A DNA stretch of 14,955 nt from CAZVRZ01 sp964629965 (GCA_964629965.1 CAZVRZ010000130.1:1-14955), one strand, 5' to 3'. Numbered from the stretch's first letter, positions 1 through 7,284 are shown. Notes: generated by a model not told the origin, from the letters alone. Numbers and translations are program-made.

Positions 1-1
1 G

Positions 2-103
2 CAAAATGGTTATCGAAACCTGGCCCAGGCACGTCGCCGCTTCAATGCAATGCCCGAACTGGCTTTTGACCTGCTACGCTTTGGCAAAATCCATTCTTGT
101 TAA
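2..103 (+). CDS. C-terminal tail of an unidentified protein (5' end outside the window)
   Basis: Reading from base 2, a frame stays open for 33 codons and ends with TAA at 101-103. The frame starting at base 1 stops at 67-69. The peptide is basic and helical-looking (GYRNLAQARRRFNAMPELAF, then a short tail ending HSC). A pattern of an Arg-rich helix followed by a short hydrophobic end is seen at the C-termini of some DDE transposases, but the fragment is too short to assign a family. No start codon is needed because the gene begins before the window. It lies 50 bases upstream of the ABC ATPase, with a promoter between them, so it is probably a separate transcription unit. Confidence 0.4.
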   Translation, partial: QNGYRNLAQARRRFNAMPELAFDLLRFGKIHSC

Positions 104-136
104 AGCCCTGTTGAGGCAATGCGCCTGGGTGCATGA

Positions 137-145
137 TGTTATAAT
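137..145 (+). promoter_or_regulatory. Extended -10 promoter of the ABC transporter operon
   Basis: The sequence TGTTATAAT is a perfect extended -10 element: TG at 137-138, one base, then the consensus hexamer TATAAT at 140-145. No good -35 box sits at normal spacing. TTGAGG at 111-116 is 23 bases away, which is too far, and extended -10 promoters often do without a -35. Transcription would start near 151-153, next to the ATG at 154. The mRNA would therefore be leaderless or nearly so, which agrees with the absence of a Shine-Dalgarno sequence before 154. Confidence 0.55.
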
Positions 146-153
146 AACGATCT

Positions 154-807
154 ATGCTTGACCATCCCCCTCTGTATGCGGTGGAGATTAGTCGCAGCTA
201 CGGAAAATATTTGGCTTTGGCGCCAGTTGAATTATCTATTCTTGCCGGGCAAGTAGTGGTGCTGATTGGACCCAACGGTGCCGGTAAAACCACCTTGCTG
301 CACTGCTTGAGCGGGCTGTTGCGACCGAGCACTGGTAGGGTTTCTATCGCTGGTTATGACCTGTACGCCGAAGAGCGGCAGGCTAAACGCCATCTGGCTT
401 TTGTTCCAGATGTGCCGCGTTTCTACACCGAGCTGACCGCCTGGGAGCATTTACAGTTTATCGCCCTGGCGCACGATGCTGGGCAGGGTTTTTCCGAACG
501 GGCAGAAGCATTATTGCGGGAATTCGGTTTGTGGGAATCGCGTAACCTGTACCCGCACAATTTTTCACGTGGCATGCGTCTCAAATTAGGATTGTTATTA
601 GCGCTGGTCCGCCCGTTCAAGGCGTTGCTATTAGATGAGCCCACCTCTGCTCTGGATAGCGAAAGCACTACGCTGCTTCTTGCCCGTCTGAACGATCTTC
701 GCTCTCAGGGAGTGGGTATCTTGTTCTCCACTCATAACCCTGAAATTGCTCACGACCTTGCCGACCGATATGTGAAGATGCACAACGGGCATGTGGGGGC
801 TGTTTGA
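154..807 (+). CDS. ABC transporter ATP-binding protein (ABC-2/CcmA-like exporter type)
   Basis: This 217-residue nucleotide-binding subunit should hydrolyse ATP at the inner face of the membrane to power the permease encoded next. Walker A is GPNGAGKTT at residues 39-47. The signature loop is the variant FSRGMR near 137-142, Walker B is ALLLDEPTSALD at 157-168, and the switch histidine is H194 in STHNPE. The Q-loop position carries Asp (VPD, residues 84-86) instead of Gln. The following TELTAWEHL matches the ABC-2/CcmA-like branch, where VPDEP-type sequences are familiar. The length is typical of a single NBD with a short C-terminus. The ATG at 154 has no Shine-Dalgarno and lies just downstream of an extended -10, so leaderless translation is likely. 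The gene overlaps the permease by 17 bases if the latter starts at 791. The substrate cannot be told from sequence. Confidence 0.9.
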   Translation: MLDHPPLYAVEISRSYGKYLALAPVELSILAGQVVVLIGPNGAGKTTLLHCLSGLLRPSTGRVSIAGYDLYAEERQAKRHLAFVPDVPRFYTELTAWEHLQFIALAHDAGQGFSERAEALLREFGLWESRNLYPHNFSRGMRLKLGLLLALVRPFKALLLDEPTSALDSESTTLLLARLNDLRSQGVGILFSTHNPEIAHDLADRYVKMHNGHVGAV

Positions 808-2431
808 CGTGCACGCCGTCTGGATGGTGCGTTCACGCCAGATCGTTCGCAAACTGGTCTGGTGGTTGGCGCTGATTGGCTACGATCCGCATGACCACTC
901 GTTGAGCCATCGAATATACCTGGTCTACGCCAGCATGTTCTTGAGCGGCTGGTTCTTAGCTGTGTTTAGCCTGTTCTCTGGCCCCGCTGGAACTGTGCTG
1001 CAGATAGTGGGAGTCTTACCAGTCAACCATGCAGCTGCCGCACTAACTGCGCTGGTGCTGCTAAGCTGGGGATTGTACCAACTCTGGCAAGCCACGCGCT
1101 GCAGTCCATTCGTATTTTCCGAAAACGACGCTCACTTGATTTGTCAGACGCCAGCGCCAGGTAGTGCAGTGGCGCTGACTTGGTTCCTGGGTGATTGGTT
1201 TGAACCTGCTGCTCCTTTCTGGGCTAGTGCAGTTACGTTGAGCATTGCCTTGGTGGATTTCCGCCTTGAACCAAAAATCAGCATCGCGTACGTGCTCACT
1301 TACATTGCAGCAGCGCTTACCGCGTTGTTGGTGGTTTTTCTGGTGCAATTTGGACTGATGGCGCTGGTTTGGGCGGCAGGTGCAATGCGCTTGCAACGCA
1401 ACCACCAACGTGGCTGGCAGGCAGGCCTGGTACGCCTGGCAATTGTCGTAATGGGATTGGTCCTGGCTTACATACTGATCCGCCAGGGGTTGGGCGGGTT
1501 GAGTCGGCCATTCTGGCAAGTGGTTTTGTGGCCATTAAATTTCCCGCTCCGCGCTGCCTTCGGCGCGGCTCCACTGGCTTTTGGGGTGCTGGGCGGGTTG
1601 GCTTGGGCCGGGCTGGGGCTGGCGGCTCTGGCCTTGGCCGGAGTCAACCTGAATCTGAGCCGGTCAGCCCAGGAAACTACACAAAAAGAAAAAATCGAGA
1701 CTGCCCAGCGATATGGTCAGAGCGAACTGGCACTCCATGTTACTTTGACCAATCGCTTGGGCGGTGGACACCCTCCCAGTCATTTGCCGGTCCAACCTGG
1801 CGGGTGGATGTTGGGTTGGAAGGATGTGCTGCAATCCAGCCGAAACCTCCGCTTTTCTGATGCCTGGAGCTGGTTGAGCCTGTTTGCTGTCTGCTTAGTA
1901 GTATGCTTCGCGCCCGATCTGGGTGCACGTGGGCTAGCGCTGGCATTCTGGACCGTTATGGTTGGGCAGCGTATTACGGCTCGGTTGCAAAAAGACCTGG
2001 CCTATTGGAGCCTGTTGCGTCTGCTGCCCTTTTCCAGTGGACGCCTGCTAGCGGCAGAACTGGCACTGCCCTGGATAATTGTGGTGCTGTTGGGGTGGTT
2101 TGCGCTGGCGCTGGCTAGTGGGACTTGGTTGGTCTCTGTGCGTCTGCCGGCGGCTCTGTTATTGTTGTGTATGAGCGCCTCGATATCTGCGGCGGCAGCC
2201 TTCGATTTGTTGCGCCAGGCCCAGTCGGATATGCTGCTCAACGGCATCACACCGCAGATCAGTTCAGTGGGCGGGTTGCTGGGAATCCTGTGCCTGGCAT
2301 TACCATTGGGTTTATGGTTTGGGTTGAATAAGATCAATCTGAATGGCAATCTGCCGGCAGCGGTGCTGGCAATTCTGTTAACGCTGGCTTTCTGGTATCT
2401 TGCCAAAAGGCGACTGCAACAAATGGAGTAA
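791..2431 (+). CDS. Large multi-TM permease subunit of the ABC exporter
   Basis: This 546-residue, very hydrophobic protein has roughly 10 to 12 predicted membrane segments, including about 43-63, 80-98, 165-195, 212-230, 255-285, 357-375, 418-445, 452-470, 490-511 and 520-537. A hydrophilic cytoplasmic loop at about 290-350 contains a lysine/glutamate-rich stretch. It ends in WKDVLQSSRNLRF before the next membrane helix, resembling the amphipathic coupling segment of ABC-2 type permeases. Gene position supports the role: it overlaps the ATPase gene, so the two are almost certainly co-translated. I do not recognise a named family. Start choice is uncertain. ATG 791 overlaps the ATPase; GTG 809 follows its stop and has a GGGGG run 10 bases upstream; ATG 824 is also in frame. 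The product is probably a self-sufficient membrane partner working with a dimer of the ATPase. Confidence 0.78.
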   Translation: MWGLFDVHAVWMVRSRQIVRKLVWWLALIGYDPHDHSLSHRIYLVYASMFLSGWFLAVFSLFSGPAGTVLQIVGVLPVNHAAAALTALVLLSWGLYQLWQATRCSPFVFSENDAHLICQTPAPGSAVALTWFLGDWFEPAAPFWASAVTLSIALVDFRLEPKISIAYVLTYIAAALTALLVVFLVQFGLMALVWAAGAMRLQRNHQRGWQAGLVRLAIVVMGLVLAYILIRQGLGGLSRPFWQVVLWPLNFPLRAAFGAAPLAFGVLGGLAWAGLGLAALALAGVNLNLSRSAQETTQKEKIETAQRYGQSELALHVTLTNRLGGGHPPSHLPVQPGGWMLGWKDVLQSSRNLRFSDAWSWLSLFAVCLVVCFAPDLGARGLALAFWTVMVGQRITARLQKDLAYWSLLRLLPFSSGRLLAAELALPWIIVVLLGWFALALASGTWLVSVRLPAALLLLCMSASISAAAAFDLLRQAQSDMLLNGITPQISSVGGLLGILCLALPLGLWFGLNKINLNGNLPAAVLAILLTLAFWYLAKRRLQQME

Positions 2432-2591
2432 ATTGACTGCTCATTACTAATCGCTGCCTACCATGAAACACTTGGGACTCACGAAAACATATGGGTGTAC
2501 AATTAATTCAACCAGGTAAGCAAAGAACCCGGTTTAATTTAGAGAATGTATCTTAAATATCAATCGACCAGGACACTTCCCTGAGACGGCG

Positions 2592-2608
2592 CAGAAACCT
2601 CGTTTCTG
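2592..2608. repeat. Perfect inverted repeat (7-bp arms, 3-nt loop)
   Basis: CAGAAAC at 2592-2598 and GTTTCTG at 2602-2608 are exact reverse complements separated by CTC. There is no T-tract after it, so it is not a standard intrinsic terminator. It is followed five bases later by another perfect inverted repeat. It resembles AGAAACC/GGTTTCT-type short palindromic repeats that I associate with Chloroflexota intergenic DNA; that link is from memory and inferential. Confidence 0.6.
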
Positions 2609-2613
2609 AAAGT

Positions 2614-2628
2614 TCAACTCGGAGTTGA
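2614..2628. repeat. Second perfect inverted repeat (7-bp arms, 1-nt centre)
   Basis: TCAACTC at 2614-2620 and GAGTTGA at 2622-2628 are exact reverse complements around a single G. As RNA it could fold as a 5-bp stem with a TCGGA loop; as DNA it could be a dimeric protein-binding site. It sits immediately after the 2592-2608 repeat and just before the reading frame of the hydrolase remnant opens. Confidence 0.55.
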
Positions 2629-2631
2629 TAG

Positions 2632-2982
2632 CAACAGAGTACTGAACCTCAAGATTCGGACTGTTATGTGATGGCAAATTTTCCAGTATCAGATTATGAA
2701 GAGATAGTTCCTGAAACTATAATAGGGAGTGGGGCAGATCGCTATTTGAAAGCGCTACAACAATTGGGTAAATTCAATAAGACGATGAGCGCCGAAGATG
2801 GCTTTGAGGTATTGAAAGGGAGCCTACAAACTGGCCCAGTATGGACCACGGAACTATCCTTGCTTTATAATGCAGTAAGACAAGAGTTGTATTGTTGCCT
2901 AGATCGGCGTTTCGATGCCATTGTGCGGTACGATTTTGACGCCGAAAACATGATCCATAAAACACATATGGCCGTCGTATGA
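2632..2982 (+). pseudogene. Eroded C-terminal fragment resembling an Ntn-type linear amide hydrolase (choloylglycine hydrolase/C45-like)
   Basis: The frame opens after TAG at 2629-2631 and runs to TGA at 2980-2982. Possible starts are GTG 2668 or ATG 2671 (103 residues), but protein-like sequence continues upstream of both (DCYVMANFPVSDYEE). This suggests the start lies inside a formerly longer gene. A segment reading GADRYLKALQQLGK, then an acidic helix (MSAEDGFEVL), then WTTELSLLYNAVRQELY recalls the C-terminal half of choloylglycine hydrolase and C45 acyltransferase-like proteins. In those, a Ry..a helix precedes a strand pattern like T..S.vYn. The N-terminal nucleophile cysteine region is missing. 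No Shine-Dalgarno is seen. The family call is made by eye from a weak pattern; it could instead be a small intact protein of unknown function. Confidence 0.42.
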
Positions 2983-3003
2983 TAAATAGCGAACAATTGT
3001 AGC

Positions 3004-3858
3004 ATGACAGAAGTTGAAAAGAAAACGTTGCTCATATTCATTGCCTTGGCTGCACTTGCCACAGCCCTACTTGCCTCCAGCCTACCTCAAATGGAACTCA
3101 AACCAGGCTGGCCGCTGCCTGTTATGAAAAACGATGAATTGGTAGTCTCTCCGACCTCACTAATTCCCGTTGTTCAGCTAAAGATTGGCGCCTTTTTCCG
3201 TATTGTGTTGTTTTGCCTCATCATGGCCCTGGGGCTGAATATCGGTATTCGAGTTTTCAAAGGTACCTCATGGAAGAGACTCGTTCCTTTTTTCCTGTCA
3301 TTTGTTTTGGCCAACTTGCTTTTGTTGGGTATCCTGGCCGTTCTGATTGGCTTACTACCTGCTTCACCCGAGCTAACTGTTTTATTGCCAGAGGCAACTT
3401 CAGAAGCGGAAATTACTGCTACTCTGGGCTCGCCGCCGCTGCTGCTGAAGTGGGCGGTAGGGATCGGTATAGCAATCACTGTAACCATAATAGGGTTTTC
3501 GATTTTTAACCAGAGCGCTCAATCCAATACAAGACTGAGCCCGATCGAGTTGGAGGCCGAAAAAGCCCGTACGGATTTGTTGGCCGGCATTGGACTCAAA
3601 GATGTTGTTTTACGCTGTTATAAACATATGAGCCTGGCCCTTCAGGAAGAGCATGGGATCGAGCGGCAGTTTTTCATGACCACCGGAGAATTCGAGAACT
3701 TGCTAACTGCCAAAGGATTCCCGTATGATTCTGTTCACCAGTTGACCCAGCTATTTGAGGCGGTTCGTTATGGCCGCTGGCAACCAGGGAAAAATGACGA
3801 GCAAAAAGCGATCGATTGCCTGACAGCCATCATCAAGCACAGCCAGGAAAGGATGTAG
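3004..3858 (+). CDS. Membrane protein with C-terminal DUF4129 domain
   Basis: This 284-residue protein has about four membrane segments: about 8-26, 63-85, 93-117 and 148-167. A periplasmic or extracellular stretch (27-60) lies between the first two. Residues about 195-278 are a cytosolic helical domain of DUF4129 type, recognisable by DVVLRCYKHMSLAL, then MTTGEFENLL, then LTQLFEAVRYGRW. DUF4129 commonly occurs at the end of TgpA-like transglutaminases or as a separate partner of MoxR and DUF58 proteins, matching the genes that follow. No catalytic transglutaminase residues are present. The ATG at 3004 has no clear Shine-Dalgarno, but an in-frame TAA at 2983-2985 and no intervening start codon make it the first possible ATG. 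The next gene begins 7 bases after the stop, so this is probably the first gene of a five-gene operon. Confidence 0.82.
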   Translation: MTEVEKKTLLIFIALAALATALLASSLPQMELKPGWPLPVMKNDELVVSPTSLIPVVQLKIGAFFRIVLFCLIMALGLNIGIRVFKGTSWKRLVPFFLSFVLANLLLLGILAVLIGLLPASPELTVLLPEATSEAEITATLGSPPLLLKWAVGIGIAITVTIIGFSIFNQSAQSNTRLSPIELEAEKARTDLLAGIGLKDVVLRCYKHMSLALQEEHGIERQFFMTTGEFENLLTAKGFPYDSVHQLTQLFEAVRYGRWQPGKNDEQKAIDCLTAIIKHSQERM

Positions 3859-3865
3859 TCAGGTT

Positions 3866-4543
3866 ATGAAAAAGTCCAGGCGAATCCTTTTTATTTTGTT
3901 TTTGGGTGTCAATGTTCTTTTGGGAATCGTCTTCGCTCCATTTGTGATGACCATACTCACATCCCTTGCGATGGCATTTTGGCTGTTCTTGCGGCTGACT
4001 TTTTTGAACATTGACCAAAAGTATTATTGGATCTTGCTGACATTTGCAGGGGTGATCTTGACTCTATACCGTTTGGGTCAAATATTATATAACGTTGAGG
4101 AAGAAGAGCCTGCTGAGCCGATCGAGCCGAACTTGATGCTAGGCGATATCAACGACTGGATCATTAAGATTCGCTTATTGGAAACGTCGGAGATTGAGCA
4201 GTGCGTTACCCAGCAGGAGCTAGCCGATTTGCTGGTCTCACTCTTTAGATCAAGAATATCGGATACAACGCCTTACGAGATCCTTACAGCGCTAAAGCAG
4301 CGCCAGATCCCCTTGCCTGAGCACATCTACCAGTTTGTGTTTACAGATAGAACCACTGCCGCTAACGGCCCGCGGCTGCAGCGAGCACTGCGCCTCATCC
4401 AAAACACCCCCCGGAAATGGGTGCGCAGGTGGACCGGTCGTGAGAAAGCTGGTATCTGCCAATCCATTGAGGATATCATTTCATTTATGGAAAATTCATT
4501 GGAGATAAAAAATGATGAATACACCGATTTCATTAACCATTAG
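3866..4543 (+). CDS. Unrecognised two-TM protein with cytosolic C-terminal domain, MoxR operon
   Basis: I do not recognise a family. The 225 residues begin with a basic tip (MKKSRR), followed by a hydrophobic region at about 7-46 and a second membrane segment at about 53-74. An acidic patch (VEEEEPAEPIEP, about 77-88) follows. The remaining 135 residues look soluble and helical, with a basic cluster near 183-193 (PRKWVRRWTGREK). The hydrophobic N-terminus and basic first residues suggest the C-terminal domain faces the cytosol, where it could meet the MoxR ATPase. The ATG at 3866 lies 7 bases after the DUF4129 gene, with a weak AGG upstream. Its 3' end overlaps the MoxR gene by 32 bases in another frame, a strong sign of coupled translation. 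Role inferred from context: accessory or anchoring subunit of the MoxR/DUF58 membrane machine. Confidence 0.75.
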   Translation: MKKSRRILFILFLGVNVLLGIVFAPFVMTILTSLAMAFWLFLRLTFLNIDQKYYWILLTFAGVILTLYRLGQILYNVEEEEPAEPIEPNLMLGDINDWIIKIRLLETSEIEQCVTQQELADLLVSLFRSRISDTTPYEILTALKQRQIPLPEHIYQFVFTDRTTAANGPRLQRALRLIQNTPRKWVRRWTGREKAGICQSIEDIISFMENSLEIKNDEYTDFINH

Positions 4544-5501
4544 TCAAACGGCCGAGTTATGCGCTCAGGTCATCCAAGAAGTTGAAAAAGCCGTGGTCGG
4601 GAAGCGCACTGTGCTCAATCAAATGATGGCAGCTTTACTATCCTCCGGCGGGCATATCCTGTTAGAAGATTATCCCGGCATGGCAAAAACCCTGATCGCC
4701 AACAGCTTTGCCGTGGCCCTGAGCATGGATTTCAAACGCATCCAGTTCACTCCAGATCTGCTGCCAGGTGATATCACCGGCGGGTATATATTCAATAGTA
4801 ACCAAAATCAGTTCCAGCTTCGTAAGGGCCCCATATTTACCCATATTCTACTGGCAGATGAGATCAACCGGGCCTCACCCAAAACTCAATCCGCACTGTT
4901 GGAGGCCATGCAGGAATACCAGGTAACGCTTGAAGGCGAAACGGTGCCGCTGCCTCATCCATTTATTGTGATCGCCACTCAAAACCCGATTGAATACGAA
5001 GGTACTTTCCCCTTACCCGAAGCGCAGCTTGACCGCTTCATGGTTAAGTTATCGATTGGCTATCCAACACCGGAGGAAGAAGACGAGATCCTCCGGCGAC
5101 GAACTGATCGCAAGCAAGATGCAATAGAGCTCCAGCCGGTGATTAACCCCGAGACTTTCCTGTGCATGCGTAAGGCCGTGGAAGAAGTGTACATCGATCC
5201 GGATGTGCGTCGATACATTGTTGACCTGGTTACAAAGACCCGCGGGGGACACCGCCAGGTAGTGGTTGGTGTGAGTCCACGCGGCTCGCTGGCGCTGCTT
5301 AAGCTGGGAAAAGCCTGGGCTGCCATCCAGGGTAGAACCTTTGTAGTGCCAGACGATGTCAAGCAGTTCATCCAGCCCGCCCTGGCACATCGTATTATCC
5401 TGGACCCCAGCCTATGGGGAAATAGGAAACAAGAAAATTCCCTGATCGAAGAAGTGGTTCAATCGGTTCCAGTACCCGTTATCCAGAATGCGACTGAATA
5501 G
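4512..5501 (+). CDS. MoxR-family AAA+ ATPase
   Basis: The 329 residues cover a full MoxR ATPase. Such proteins are thought to act as ring-forming chaperones that remodel or insert cofactors into partner proteins, often VWA-domain or DUF58 proteins. The ATP-binding loop is LLEDYPGMAKT (residues 50-60), with Asp at 53 where the family usually has Gly. Walker B is HILLADEINR (111-120). Sensor 1 is Asn158 in ATQNPIEYEG, the region after it (PLPEAQLDRF) supplies the arginine-finger candidate R175, and SPRGSL (255-260) is sensor 2. The length is typical. The ATG at 4512 has GGAG seven bases upstream (4501-4504); ATG 4515 is an alternative. The gene overlaps its upstream neighbour by 32 bases and DUF58 by 14. 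This is the best conserved gene in the operon. Confidence 0.95.
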   Translation: MMNTPISLTISQTAELCAQVIQEVEKAVVGKRTVLNQMMAALLSSGGHILLEDYPGMAKTLIANSFAVALSMDFKRIQFTPDLLPGDITGGYIFNSNQNQFQLRKGPIFTHILLADEINRASPKTQSALLEAMQEYQVTLEGETVPLPHPFIVIATQNPIEYEGTFPLPEAQLDRFMVKLSIGYPTPEEEDEILRRRTDRKQDAIELQPVINPETFLCMRKAVEEVYIDPDVRRYIVDLVTKTRGGHRQVVVGVSPRGSLALLKLGKAWAAIQGRTFVVPDDVKQFIQPALAHRIILDPSLWGNRKQENSLIEEVVQSVPVPVIQNATE

Positions 5502-6774
5502 TAAGATTTTTACTCTTTGGGTTATCATCCTGGGCCTACTCCTGACCTCTCTGGTAACAAAGAGCGGAGATCTGGCCTGGATGACGCTGCCCTTTCTAGC
5601 CTATCTGGGAATCGGAATCCTTCAGACTCCCACCGCGGGTTCGGTGCGCCTGGATGCCACTCGACTGGTAAGTACAACCGGATTCGAGCATGGGTCAACC
5701 GCAGATATGGAGATAATGGTGTGCAACCAAGGAGAGCCGCTCAACAACCTGTTTCTCCGAGATCATTTACCACAGGGTATCCACATCACTAAGGGTCAGC
5801 CTTATCAGAGGCTGGCCTTGCAACATGGCGAAGAAACGATTGTCCGCTATTCATTCCAACAGGATCGTGGACAATACTCCTGGGAAACGGTACAGGCGGT
5901 CGCCAGTGATCCTTTTGGGCTGTTTTCCATACAACTCTCCTTGCCAGCAAGAGTAGAACATAACGTAAAACTAACATATAGCAAATTCCAACGTTTGAAC
6001 ATACGCCCGCGCGGCACATTGCACATGCCTGGCTCGATCCCCGCTCATCTGGCCGGCAGCGGTACGGATTTTTGGGGAATCCGCGAGTACCATCCCGGAG
6101 ATCCTCTGCGTTGGTTGGATTGGCGCTTGATCGCTCGCCACCCACACCAATACTATACGAAAGAATTCGAACAAGAAGAGATCGCCGACATCGGTTTGAT
6201 CCTGGATGCTCGTCAGAAATCGTATTTACAAATAGGAGAGGATGAACTATTTGAACACGCCGTCAGTGCAGCCGGTTCACTTGCTGAAGCGTTTTTACAC
6301 CAGGGTCATCGGGTTAGCCTGCTAGCTCTGAATGAGACCATTGTTTCAATCTATCCAGGATATGGCAAGGTACAACTTAACCACATACTCCGTTGTCTAT
6401 CCACGGTCAAGACCGGCAGCTACTCTTCGAACAGTCGCCTGAATGATCTCCCCTTACGCATGTTCTCCAGCCATGCTCTCCTGATCGTCATCAGTCCGTG
6501 GATTCATGATGAGCTTTCCTTCTTCAAGCGCCTGCGAGCCAGTGGATATCAAGCATTGTTGATCAGCCCAGACCCATTAGATTTTTCCGCCTCGCTGTTT
6601 ACAAAGGATCGCGAAAGTCAGTTGGCGTTTCGGGTCATCCGCCTGGAGCGCCGTTTGAAGCTGCGTGAGATTACCCAACTACAAACCAAAGTAATCGATT
6701 GGCCGGTCAGCCAGTCTCTATATCCGCTGGTGCGTGGGGCTATTAGCCACTCGCGTGGGCAGCGTGAAATCTAG
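5488..6774 (+). CDS. DUF58 domain-containing membrane-associated protein
   Basis: The 428-residue protein starts with two membrane segments (about 8-22 and 28-45). An Ig-like/beta-rich region (about 50-165) follows, then the DUF58 signature GTDFWGIREYHPGDPLRWLDW at about 192-212. After this comes a VWA-like Rossmann region beginning IADIGLILDAR (232-241). DUF58 proteins are the standard partners of MoxR ATPases and are thought to be substrates or adaptors at the cytoplasmic face of the membrane. The metal site motif DxSxS expected of an active VWA fold is not kept: Asp240 is followed by ARQKS. Metal binding may therefore be lost or different. The ATG at 5488 overlaps the MoxR stop by 14 bases and has no clear Shine-Dalgarno, consistent with translational coupling. 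Confidence 0.9.
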   Translation: MRLNSKIFTLWVIILGLLLTSLVTKSGDLAWMTLPFLAYLGIGILQTPTAGSVRLDATRLVSTTGFEHGSTADMEIMVCNQGEPLNNLFLRDHLPQGIHITKGQPYQRLALQHGEETIVRYSFQQDRGQYSWETVQAVASDPFGLFSIQLSLPARVEHNVKLTYSKFQRLNIRPRGTLHMPGSIPAHLAGSGTDFWGIREYHPGDPLRWLDWRLIARHPHQYYTKEFEQEEIADIGLILDARQKSYLQIGEDELFEHAVSAAGSLAEAFLHQGHRVSLLALNETIVSIYPGYGKVQLNHILRCLSTVKTGSYSSNSRLNDLPLRMFSSHALLIVISPWIHDELSFFKRLRASGYQALLISPDPLDFSASLFTKDRESQLAFRVIRLERRLKLREITQLQTKVIDWPVSQSLYPLVRGAISHSRGQREI

Positions 6775-6786
6775 GGAGACAACAGG

Positions 6787-7284
6787 ATGCCTCTGCGCAA
6801 AATCATCTTTCTCGTTTGCCTGACTGCTGCCGCGGCAAGTCTCATAATCGGGCTTGCCCTGGCGAAACAGTGGCTGATTGCATTGGTGACTCTTCTTCCT
6901 ACAATAGCCATGCTATTGGCGGTCAAGGCAGCAAATGCCTGGCTCGCCCCGATCGCGCTGTTGACAACGGTTGGCCTGGCAACAACGGGCATACTCTTGG
7001 AGGCATCATTCTTCTGGATGTTACTTGGCGCAATGTTAGCCCTGGTGGCCTGGGATCTTATTCTGTGGGGGCATGCCGTGCAAAGCAATTTTCCACATCA
7101 GGTGCAACTGCGCGAGAAGAAGCATTTTCAATCCCTGCTCCTGGTCATGATCCTGGGGAGTCTAGTGGTAGGAATAGGGCGATTTTTGCATTTACAGCTT
7201 CCCTTTATAGCAATCTTATTACTGGCAGTGGTTGCCGTTTACAGCCTGGACAGAATGATCCATCGCTTGAGCACGAAAGGCTGA
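6787..7284 (+). CDS. Small six-TM membrane protein, end of MoxR operon
   Basis: No family recognised. The 165-residue protein is almost entirely hydrophobic, with membrane segments at about 4-25, 29-47, 52-70, 73-95, 115-134 and 138-153. A short charged loop (VQLREKKHF, about 106-114) lies between segments four and five, and the C-terminus is basic (RMIHRLSTKG). The start is well supported by GGGAGA at 6774-6779, seven bases before the ATG. It begins 12 bases after the DUF58 stop, so it is probably the last gene of the operon. It carries no enzyme motifs. It may be a membrane scaffold or sensor for the MoxR/DUF58 partners, but that is inferred from position only. Confidence 0.72.
   Translation: MPLRKIIFLVCLTAAAASLIIGLALAKQWLIALVTLLPTIAMLLAVKAANAWLAPIALLTTVGLATTGILLEASFFWMLLGAMLALVAWDLILWGHAVQSNFPHQVQLREKKHFQSLLLVMILGSLVVGIGRFLHLQLPFIAILLLAVVAVYSLDRMIHRLSTKG

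Larger units (their letters stand above)
2432..2631. other. Intergenic gap between the ABC operon and the hydrolase remnant
   Basis: No credible ORF, tRNA or rRNA is seen in this gap of about 200 bases. It holds a short imperfect palindrome at 2526-2534 (AACC C GGTT) and two adjacent perfect inverted repeats at 2592-2608 and 2614-2628, listed separately. A TACAAT hexamer at 2498-2503 resembles a -10 box. The nearest -35-like TTGGGA (2472-2477) is 20 bases away, so a promoter here is only a weak possibility. No hairpin with a T-tract follows the permease stop. Confidence 0.5.

Noticed and set aside
1061..1519. A 152-codon - strand ORF opposite the permease
   Set aside because: A shadow of the permease gene. 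Its composition (many Gln, His, Cys, Pro) and lack of motifs are typical of antisense frames.
1369..1860. A 163-codon + strand ORF inside the ABC permease gene
   Set aside because: It lies wholly within the permease in another frame, is Gly/Pro/Arg-rich without any domain pattern, and the permease frame has clear membrane segments.
4512..6774. The MoxR-DUF58 pair as an antiphage MoxR/VWA conflict system
   Set aside because: No effector or signalling module (protease, TIR, VMAP-type adaptor) is seen. The DUF4129 neighbour points to the common envelope-associated MoxR operon.
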